Assembly: GCA_964512635.1 (NCBI GenBank)
Contig: CAZEJB010000001.1
Coordinates: forward strand, 203,175 to 267,174
Direction: 5' to 3'
Source of the DNA: JADZFO01 sp964512635
Lineage (GTDB): Bacteria; 4484-113; JAFGCY01
DNA: 64,000 nt
Part shown: positions 51,068-57,407 of the stretch, piece after piece
Layout of the letters: the number at the start of each line of letters is the position of its first letter
Numbering within the stretch: position 1 is the first letter of the stretch
The notes under the pieces: generated by a model
What the model was told of the DNA's origin: nothing
Seen by the model: only the letters and a program-made list of their open reading frames with translations
The model's database searches: none
Translations under genes and position numbers: made by a program

Positions 51068-51698
51068 CAGTATCCATGAACTGCTGCACCACAGCGACGG
51101 CCGGCCGCGCGGCTTCGTCAGCGGGCAGCACCTGACCCTGCGACCGGTAATGGAAGCCGACCTGCCGCGCCTGGCGGACTATATGGCAGAGCCCGGTGCC
51201 CGGCCGGGCGCGGAGGCACCGCTGACCCTGCAGGCGCTGAAGAAGCAGTTTGAAGACGACAAGAGCCCGGGCATGTGGGGTGATGAGAAGAAGGTCTACA
51301 TGGCCCTCAGCCTCGACGGCGCCCTGCGGGGCTATGTAAGCGAACGCACTCACATGTCGATGGGCCAGCACATCGCCGCTTACCACATCGGCCTGCAGCA
51401 TGAGCAGCGCGACGAGCTGGGCTGCGAGCTGGTCGCGCTGCACCTGCGGCTGCTGTGCGACTGGCAGCGCCTGCTGCGGGTGGAATCGCGCGCTCTGGAG
51501 GACGACCTGTCCAAGCGTGCCTGGCTGGAGGCGGCGGGCTTCGAGCTGGAGTTTGTCGCTCCGCGCAGCGTTTTTCATCTGGGTCAGGCGGCCGGGCTGG
51601 CTTACTACTCCTGGCTCAGCCCGGAGCTGCAGGCCCTGCCGGCCTGGAGCGAAGGTGAACCGGACTATGGCCGCCAGTCGCCGGCCCAGGGGCAGTAG
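51060..51698 (+). CDS. GNAT-fold protein 4, without acetyl-CoA loop
   Basis: 212 aa from ATG 51060 (GAGGAG site, inside the end of gene 3). QHLTLRPVMEADLPRLADYM, LKKQFEDDKSPGMWGDEKKV, GALRGYVSERTHMS, then AYHIGLQHEQRDELGCELVA where the acetyl-CoA loop should be, and AWLEAAGFELEFVAPRSVFHLGQAAG. It is a paralogue of gene 1, with the same missing loop. A structural or regulatory partner of an active neighbour is plausible. Confidence 0.75.
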   Translation: MHNSIHELLHHSDGRPRGFVSGQHLTLRPVMEADLPRLADYMAEPGARPGAEAPLTLQALKKQFEDDKSPGMWGDEKKVYMALSLDGALRGYVSERTHMSMGQHIAAYHIGLQHEQRDELGCELVALHLRLLCDWQRLLRVESRALEDDLSKRAWLEAAGFELEFVAPRSVFHLGQAAGLAYYSWLSPELQALPAWSEGEPDYGRQSPAQGQ

Positions 51699-51700
51699 CC

Positions 51701-52264
51701 ATGATCACGGCCTACAGCGGAAAGCTGGTTCGTATCCGGCCCCTGAAAGATGCCGCGGAGTATGCGCAGTATGTGCTGGACCAGGGCATTGAGCTCAACC
51801 CTTACTGGGGCAACTGGTACCAGAGCGAAACACGCAGCCGGCGGGACTTTGACGACTGCGGCATGCTGTCGACGGGCGACTACAGCACATTTGCCATTGA
51901 GCGCCTCGACAGCGGAGAGATGATCGGCGTTGAGGAATACGGCATGAGCGGCGCGGCCTGTCCGAGAGTTTGGATCGGCACGTTCATTGCGCCACAACAC
52001 CGCGGCCGGCGCTTTGGCGTTGAGGCCAAGCAGCTCGTTTACTGCTACCTCTTCGAGAACTTCCCGCTGGAGCGGGTCTATGCCGACACCGTCGAGAACC
52101 ACATCGGCGCGGCCAAGGGCCTGATGCTGAGCGGTATGAAGTACGAGGGGCGGCACCGCAAGTGCGTGCTGCAGAACGGCCGCTGGTTTGACACGGTGAA
52201 CTACGCCATCCACCGCGAGGAATGGGAGGCGATGGACTACCGGCACAGCGTAAAGCGCGGTTAA
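51701..52264 (+). CDS. GNAT acetyltransferase 5
   Basis: 187 aa. KLVRIRPLKDAAEYAQYVLD, FAIERLDSGEMIGVEEYGMS, loop TFIAPQHRGRRFGVEAKQLV (R-G-R-R-F-G, the third position changed), YLFENFPLERVYADTVENHI and NYAIHREEWEAMDYRHSVKRG. Closest to GNAT 2 in the window. The start is 2 bases after the stop of gene 4. Confidence 0.83.
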   Translation: MITAYSGKLVRIRPLKDAAEYAQYVLDQGIELNPYWGNWYQSETRSRRDFDDCGMLSTGDYSTFAIERLDSGEMIGVEEYGMSGAACPRVWIGTFIAPQHRGRRFGVEAKQLVYCYLFENFPLERVYADTVENHIGAAKGLMLSGMKYEGRHRKCVLQNGRWFDTVNYAIHREEWEAMDYRHSVKRG

Positions 52265-52500
52265 CTCTTGCAGGGCGGGGCTTGTCTCCGCCCTATTTCA
52301 TTACTTGTGCGGGTCTTGTCCGGCCTTCCACTTCTTTGCTACTGCAGGACTCGCCACCACCACTAATCATTGTCGCGCCTACTCGTGCGGCCTCTGGGCC
52401 TCCCTGTAAAAGGGTGGGGACAAGCCCCACATTACAAATCCTCTCCCCCTGCCCCGCTGGCTACAATTGCCGCTGCCATCTCAGGCAGTGAGGTTTATCA
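52265..52500. other. Intergenic with palindromes
   Basis: GGGCGGGGCTTGTCTCCGCCC (about 52274) and GTGGGGACAAGCCCCAC (about 52415) are short inverted repeats of the scattered type. No gene. Confidence 0.5.
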
Positions 52501-52848
52501 ATGAGCGAAGGACGCGTGGCAAAGTTCCAGCGCGAGCGCACGGCCGGCAACGAGCTGGTCTTCAAGTACGCCGGCACCAACATGAAGCGCTTCTGGACCC
52601 TGGATGGCCAGGCCTATCACGAAGGCGCGCTGGACGCGAAAACCAAGGAGCTGCTGGGCCTGGTGGCCAGCCTCGTGCTGCGCTGCGACGACTGCGTGAC
52701 CTACCACACCATTCAGGCCCATGAAGCCGGCGTAACGACTGAAGAGTATGAGGAGACGCTGAACATCGGCCTGCTCGTCGGCGGCTCCATCACCATCCCG
52801 CATCTGCGCCGGGCCTTCGCCGCCTGGGAGGAATTGCAGGAAGGTTAA
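52501..52848 (+). CDS. Carboxymuconolactone decarboxylase/AhpD-like protein
   Basis: 115 aa. All-helical CMD fold: LDGQAYHEGALDAKTKELLGLVASLVLRCDDCVTYHTIQAHEAGVTTEEYEE, with the redox pair C-D-D-C and the following His of AhpD-like proteins, then LNIGLLVGGSITIPHLRRAF. Likely an alkylhydroperoxidase-like disulphide reductant. It ends 15 bases before the promoter of the reverse transcriptase locus. Confidence 0.9.
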   Translation: MSEGRVAKFQRERTAGNELVFKYAGTNMKRFWTLDGQAYHEGALDAKTKELLGLVASLVLRCDDCVTYHTIQAHEAGVTTEEYEETLNIGLLVGGSITIPHLRRAFAAWEELQEG

Positions 52849-52863
52849 GAGTCTTCTTGCGAG

Positions 52864-52892
52864 TTGACACGATGTCAAGCCTCGGGTTATAA
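52864..52892 (+). promoter_or_regulatory. Near-consensus promoter of RT-associated RNA
   Basis: TTGACA (52864-52869) and TTATAA (52887-52892) with a 17-base spacer. The -35 box is part of the inverted repeat TTGACACGATGTCAA, a possible operator. Transcription should start near 52899, about 270 bases before the RT start codon. Confidence 0.72.
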
Positions 52893-53042
52893 GTAGCTTA
52901 CAGCGAGTACGGACTTGTTCGTGACTCGGTCTGGTAACGTGTAGATTATACCCGCCCAGGCAGCCATAAGCTGTGCAAGCAGGTAGACGACTTCAAGTAC
53001 TATGGCTGCCAAGTGCAGTCCGTGGGTACTATGGGTCGACAT
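52887..53042 (-). CDS. Antisense small hydrophobic ORF opposite the RT leader
   Basis: 51 aa from ATG 53042, preceded by AAAGGAGA at good distance. It reads MSTHSTHGLHLAAIVLEVVY and then LLAQLMAAWAGIIYTL, a single long hydrophobic helix, ending at TTATAA-derived TAA. The open frame continues upstream to 53153. It could be a small membrane toxin, the strand that a DRT2-type cDNA would encode, or chance. No other evidence. Confidence 0.3.
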   Translation of the reverse strand: MSTHSTHGLHLAAIVLEVVYLLAQLMAAWAGIIYTLPDRVTNKSVLAVSYL

Positions 53043-53150
53043 CTTCACGTCTCCTTTGTTGAGACAACAAAGGCGTTTTCGACGGCCGTAAGGCTGGTGC
53101 ATTAAGCCGTAGGATGTCAAAGTGGAGCACGCACGTCCCTGCTCAGACGG
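52899..53150 (+). ncRNA. Candidate structured RNA upstream of reverse transcriptase
   Basis: About 250 bases from the predicted start site. Stems seen: a perfect 10-base pair GGCAGCCATA (52959-52968)/TATGGCTGCC (53001-53010); a perfect 9-base hairpin CCTTTGTTG-AGA-CAACAAAGG (53053-53073); ACGGC/GCCGT around 53082-53110; and a long-range pairing of GAGTACGGAC (52905-52914) with GTCCCTGCTC (53135-53144), nine of ten positions pairing counting one G-U. This closing stem, placed directly before an RT gene, fits a template ncRNA as in DRT2 or an msr/msd-like RNA. Structure is predicted by eye. Confidence 0.55.
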
Positions 53151-53172
53151 CACTGTTTAAGGAGTTACAGAC

Positions 53173-54495
53173 ATGAAAAAACATGTTTGGTACAAAAAGC
53201 GCGGGTATCCGCACTTTGATTTTCCATTAGACCTGCGGTCAGCAAAGCGCGTGGTGCGAGAATTCCGTAAGAACCCTAGGTTGCATAACTTCTTGCCGTT
53301 GATTTATTACGAAATCATCGAACCGAAGCGTGATCCGGAGACTAAGAAGGTGAAGCGGGAAGGAAAGGTCAGACCGATTGCTTACCCTTCTCACTCTGAC
53401 GCCGCTATCTATTCCTCTTACTGCTTCATTCTGAACACCAAATACCAGAAGTGGCTGCGTGGCTCTGGACTAAGCGACAGCATCCTAGCATATCGAACGG
53501 ATCTGCGCGGCAGGTCAAATCTGCATTTTGCGGTAAGCGTGTTTCGCGAGATATCATGTCAAGGTGAATGCGCTGCAATCGCTTTCGACATTAAGGGTTT
53601 CTTTGATCACCTTCTTCACGCAAGGCTCTATGAATTGTGGTGCAAGTTACTTACACAGAATAAGTTGCCTGCGGACCATTTTAGAGTCTTCAAAGCAATC
53701 ACCAGGGCGACGAGACTCAATCGAGACAAGCTCTACGTGGCCCTAAATATATCTGGGACTAGGGCGCGGGAAATGCGGCAGATAAGTCATGCAGCTGGAG
53801 AATCTCTACCTATATATCAATTGCGTGCGCTTCTCAAGAACAAAAACCTGTACGAAAAGCAGAGTACACTCGGAATAGCTCAAGGTACTCCCATTAGTGC
53901 AATGCTATCCAACCTATACATGATGGATACCGATTTGACAATCAAGAGCTTCTTGCAAGAGCATTGCGCTACATATAGAAGATATAGTGATGACATTCTG
54001 ATTATCTGCAAAGAGCATCAGATTTTTGAGATTACCAAGTTTGTAAAACAACAACTTGCAAGCGTGGGACTTGAATTAGCACCAAAAAAGACTCAAGAGC
54101 GAGTATTCAGGATCCAGGACAACGGTCTCGTTGCTCTTGGACGCGAGGTTGAGGAGGGGGTAGAAGTTTGGAAGGAAAAGCCACTTGATTATTTGGGACT
54201 CTTGTTTGATGGCCGACGGGCGCTGCTGCGGCAGAAGAGTCTAAACAAATACTACAGAAGGATGAAGTCCGCAGTAAGATCTGCTGCTCGGGCAGCAAGA
54301 AGAGCTCGACTAGCTGGAGGAGACGGTAACATACGGCGTCGGAGTCTGTACCTTAAGTACACGCACTTTGGTAACAAGAATTTTGTTCGTTATGCAATCA
54401 AGGCCTCAAATGTTGCTGGGCCGTTGGGACATACTTGTCGTCGGCAGGTGAGAAGGCACCTGATAAACTTGAAAAAGTTACTTGATCGCGCCTGA
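53173..54495 (+). CDS. Reverse transcriptase, DRT2-like (defence-associated)
   Basis: 440 aa. All RT blocks are present: KVRPIAYPSHSDAAIY (motif 2), AIAFDIKGFFDHL with catalytic D139, GIAQGTPISAMLSNLYM (G234 on), Y271-S-D-D (YRRYSDDILIICK), then KKTQERV and LDYLGLLFDG. The opening WYKKRGYPHFDFPLD, LAYRTDLRGRSNLHFA, the ITRATRLNRDKL segment and the C-terminal KYTHFGNKNFVRYAIKAS match what I know of Drt2-type antiphage RTs rather than group II introns (no maturase or HNH) or retrons. Much lower GC than neighbours, implying transfer. AAGGAG precedes the ATG. Proposed role: phage-triggered cDNA synthesis from the upstream RNA. Confidence 0.85.
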   Translation: MKKHVWYKKRGYPHFDFPLDLRSAKRVVREFRKNPRLHNFLPLIYYEIIEPKRDPETKKVKREGKVRPIAYPSHSDAAIYSSYCFILNTKYQKWLRGSGLSDSILAYRTDLRGRSNLHFAVSVFREISCQGECAAIAFDIKGFFDHLLHARLYELWCKLLTQNKLPADHFRVFKAITRATRLNRDKLYVALNISGTRAREMRQISHAAGESLPIYQLRALLKNKNLYEKQSTLGIAQGTPISAMLSNLYMMDTDLTIKSFLQEHCATYRRYSDDILIICKEHQIFEITKFVKQQLASVGLELAPKKTQERVFRIQDNGLVALGREVEEGVEVWKEKPLDYLGLLFDGRRALLRQKSLNKYYRRMKSAVRSAARAARRARLAGGDGNIRRRSLYLKYTHFGNKNFVRYAIKASNVAGPLGHTCRRQVRRHLINLKKLLDRA

Positions 54496-54607
54496 TCAAG
54501 TAGGTTCACTTGGGCAATTGCCGGGCAGTCTGGCTCGTGACAGCTGATACAGTTATCCTCTCAGACGCCCGCAGTGCGCGGGCTGGTCCTACGGAGGTGC
54601 TGAGTTA

Positions 54608-55021
54608 ATGTGGATCTGTCCCCGCTGTGGCAGGCAGTTTAAGCAGGAAACGCGAGAGCATTCCTGTGAGATCTTCACGATTGATGACCACCTCCGCAGC
54701 CGACCAGAAACCGTGCGCCAGCTTTATCTGGCCTTCGAAGCAGCGCTGAAAAGCTGCGGGCCGGTCAGCGTGACTGCGCTCAAGACCATGATCTGCTTCC
54801 GGCGCGAAAGCAATTTCATCGCCGTGGCGCCAAGGAAGGACCAGCTGAAGGTGACGATGCTGCTGCCCGGCAAGAGCGAGATCAGTCCACGCTTCAGCAG
54901 CACCAAGCCCTTTGGCCGCAAGCTGCACGTTGAACTCAGCATCAACAGCCCCGAGGAACTGGATGGTGAACTGCAGGCCTGGCTGCAGCTGGCCTATGAC
55001 CTGGCAGCGCCAGCTGGCTGA
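54608..55021 (+). CDS. Zinc-ribbon and DUF5655-like protein
   Basis: 137 aa. It opens with a zinc-ribbon-like CPRCGRQFKQETREHSC, then the DUF5655-type domain: RPETVRQLYLAFEAALKSCG, SVTALKTMICFRRESNFIAVAPRKDQLKVTMLL, and ELDGELQAWLQLAYDLA. The family's function is not known to me; an alpha-beta fold is expected. It has an ACGGAGG site and is 112 bases after the RT gene; the GC content is back to normal, so it is probably not part of the RT system. Ends 2 bases from the convergent propeller gene. Confidence 0.75.
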   Translation: MWICPRCGRQFKQETREHSCEIFTIDDHLRSRPETVRQLYLAFEAALKSCGPVSVTALKTMICFRRESNFIAVAPRKDQLKVTMLLPGKSEISPRFSSTKPFGRKLHVELSINSPEELDGELQAWLQLAYDLAAPAG

Positions 55022-55023
55022 GC

Positions 55024-56363
55024 TCACCACTGGCGGCATTCGATTCTGCGGCCCCGGCGCAGGACAACACGGCCGCTGCCGTCCGTTGCTACGGTCAGCA
55101 ATGACCTTCCCACCAGCGAGCGGGCCCTGGCTGAGCCCTCGCTGTTTAGAGTGACTGTCCAGGGCGAGCTAAGCCTTGACCACGGCCCGGACAGACTACC
55201 TGGCGGGCGCATCAGATATGAACAGTAAACAAGCTCGTTTGCTGTCAGCTGACGGACCTCGGCCAGATATGCGGTTTCCAGATGTTCCAGGCGGAGCCTG
55301 CCGGAGCTGCTGATGCCGAGTAGACCGCCGCCATCCCGCGCTGCGTAGATCAGATCCTGGCCCGGGACAAACAGCGNNNNNNNNNNNNNNNNNNNNNNNN
55401 NNNNNNNNNNNNNNNNNNNNNNNNNNNNNNNNNNNNNNNNNNNNNNNNNNNNNNNNNNNNNNNNNNNNNNNNNNNNAGACCGCCGCCATCCCGCGCTGCG
55501 TAGATCAGATCCTGGCCCGGGACAAACAGCGGCGCCGCGTTCTGAAGGAAGGCACCCTCGTCACTCAGCTCAAAGCCCTGTTTCCAGCGCAGTGCTCCAT
55601 CCGGCTTGTAGGAGAGCATCCAGGCATCCGTAACCAGACCGCACTTGCCGGCTACCTCGCAGGCGACGAGGTAAAAGTTGCCTTTGTCATCACGCGTCCA
55701 ACCACCAAAAGTGTTGCCTGGCGCGTCGAGGGTCTGAATTATCAGCCCGCCTGGGCTGACCAGCTGCACAGCATAATGCTCAAGGTCGACAGTGTTGCAG
55801 GCGACAAAGGGCTGCCCCGCGGTGAGATGAATATCGCTTCCGTTGCAGTCATGCATGGCTTCGCGCGACCAGCAGACCTGGCCATCAGTGTCAAGCCCGA
55901 GCATACGATCCCAGCCGTCGTTGATGACAAGTTCCGCCGGCGCCCCCTGCTCCGGCGGCTGCGGCGTTCGCTGCCAGCTTGAGTCCAGCGCGGTTTCCCA
56001 CAGGACATCCCCGCTGGAATCGAAACAGGACACGCGCAGCGCGCCGCCTGCCAGATAAGCCCTGCCATCCGGGCTGAGCAGCAACTGCGGATTCATATCT
56101 GCTGAGAACGGCGTGCTGCAGCTCCATTTCAGTTTTCCGCTGGCGTCGAGACAACTGAGCATGCCCTTGGAGTCGAGCAGAACGAGCTGCCGGCCTGGCC
56201 AGAAGTCGCCGGCCTGCACTTCGGAAGAGGCATCGAAGCTGTAGATACGCTGGCCCAGACCACGTTCAAGTTCGATGCAGCGCCAGGACCATAACGCCAG
56301 AGCTGCCAGCGCCGTCAGCGCGAGCAGGCTGAATAACAATACGGACCTGGACACCACTGACAT
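55024..56363 (-). CDS. Membrane-anchored PQQ-like beta-propeller protein, crossing an assembly gap
   Basis: The N-terminal 296 residues lie in 55477-56363: a membrane helix (VLLFSLLALTALAALALWSW), then repeats of the PQQ/WD-like kind (GKLKWSCSTPF, GDVLWETALDS, GQVCWSREAM, GALRWKQGFEL). The frame enters the 100-N gap. If the N run and one copy of the 55-base duplication are removed, the frame continues to a TAG/TGA-terminated end at 55024, giving 394 aa, with GISSSGRLRLEHLETAYLAE and further strands. So it is very probably one intact gene. A surface or periplasmic scaffold is inferred. Confidence 0.75.
55322..55531. other. N gap flanked by identical 55-base ends
   Basis: 55377-55476 are Ns. 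The 55 bases before (55322-55376, AGACCGCCGCCATCCCGCGC...) and after (55477-55531) are identical, as expected when two contigs ending in the same 55-mer are scaffolded. It is an assembly feature, not a biological repeat. Confidence 0.93.
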
Positions 56364-56399
56364 TGTACAGCGGCGGCACCCGGGTCCGGGGCAAAGCTA

Positions 56400-57218
56400 T
56401 CAGGACCGCTGGGGCTCTGGCTGCGGGTCGGGCTTGGGGGCTGGGTCAGGCTCGGGCTGCTTGGGTTCCTGCGGCTCGACGACTACCGTCAGCTTAAAGC
56501 TGGAGGCCGCATTGACGTCCTTCTCCCAGCTGCGGCGATACTCCAGTTTGAGCTCGACGCTTCCTGTTCCCGGTGTTTCAAAGGTCCAGACCTCAACTCC
56601 TCCGGCGCCGACCAAGGGCGGCGGGGGATCACCAGGCTCAGCGTCTCCCGGTGGTCCATCCGGAACCGGAGCGGGAGGCTGGCCCGGCATCGGCGGATCA
56701 TTCGGCGGATCTCCCGGCTGGGGCTCGCCCGGGTTGGGCGGCACCGGCGGATCGGGCGGAATCGGCTCATCGGGCAGCGGCGGCGGCGCAGAATCGCGCA
56801 GCTTGAACTGGGTGCCAACCAGCTTCAGCACTGCCTGGTTCAGCTGATAGGGAACGCCATTTTCTTCGCGGGCAAAGGCCCAGGCATAACCCGTGCTGGG
56901 ATTGGCCGAGAGGCTTAGCTCCAGGCGCTGGCCCTGGTGCAAAGTTACCGTCGTGCCATTGGCGCTTTCATCAATCTGCACCGTGCCCTCGGGGTGCTCA
57001 GGCTCATCCGGCGGCTGCGGAGGGTCATCCGGCTCCGCGTTGCCCGGAGCTGGATCCGAAGCCGCGACTGTTCCCGCGGTAGCATGGCCGTCATTACCTG
57101 ATGTGGCCGCCGTCGTACCCGTCCCGCCAGTCTGGCTTGTGCGCAGGCTCTTTCCCGGGCAGGCACAGAGCACGGCGCTGATTAGAAGCAGTAACGCTGT
57201 TAGAACATGGTTACGCAT
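56400..57218 (-). CDS. Chagasin-like (I42) protease-inhibitor lipoprotein with Pro-rich insertion
   Basis: 272 aa. A signal ends in lipobox SAVLCAC. The inhibitor domain begins near residue 77: TVTLHQGQRLELSLSANPSTGYAWAFAREE, with the NPSTGY loop of family I42. The second loop, AGGVEVWTFETPGTGSVELKL, and the third, EYRRSWEKD (RPW-like), follow only after about 65 residues of Pro/Asp/Gly-rich sequence (about 144-208), inserted between strands. Chagasins block papain-family cysteine proteases; with the loops intact it may still do so. A Pro/Glu-rich tail ends the protein. Confidence 0.82.
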   Translation of the reverse strand: MRNHVLTALLLLISAVLCACPGKSLRTSQTGGTGTTAATSGNDGHATAGTVAASDPAPGNAEPDDPPQPPDEPEHPEGTVQIDESANGTTVTLHQGQRLELSLSANPSTGYAWAFAREENGVPYQLNQAVLKLVGTQFKLRDSAPPPLPDEPIPPDPPVPPNPGEPQPGDPPNDPPMPGQPPAPVPDGPPGDAEPGDPPPPLVGAGGVEVWTFETPGTGSVELKLEYRRSWEKDVNAASSFKLTVVVEPQEPKQPEPDPAPKPDPQPEPQRS

Positions 57219-57313
57219 GCTGGTTGTACTCCCTTGCCCGGCATCGGGTTCCCAAACAGCCCGGAAAGTCCACTTCAGCTTAACATACGTATACGACCAG
57301 CTAATACATAATG

Positions 57314-57319
57314 TATAAT
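57314..57319 (+). promoter_or_regulatory. Putative -10 box for gyrA
   Basis: TATAAT about 94 bases before the TTG start of gyrA, in an AT-richer stretch (CATACGTATACG and CTAATACATAATG upstream). No clear -35 box. Confidence 0.35.
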
Positions 57320-57407
57320 ACCGGCTCAGCCAAGCCGCCGCTGGCCCACCCCCTCGCCAGCCTGGACGCGGCTTGCCTGCCCCTCATTGTGAGACAAGGA
57401 TACAGCT

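Noticed and set aside
53173..54495. Group II intron or classical retron RT
   Set aside because: No maturase X/HNH domain or intron RNA domain V. The N- and C-terminal blocks resemble defence RTs, and typical retron signatures (NAxxH, VTG) are not seen.
55322..55531. 55-base direct repeat as a biological duplication
   Set aside because: It abuts the N run on both sides exactly, as expected for a scaffolding overlap.
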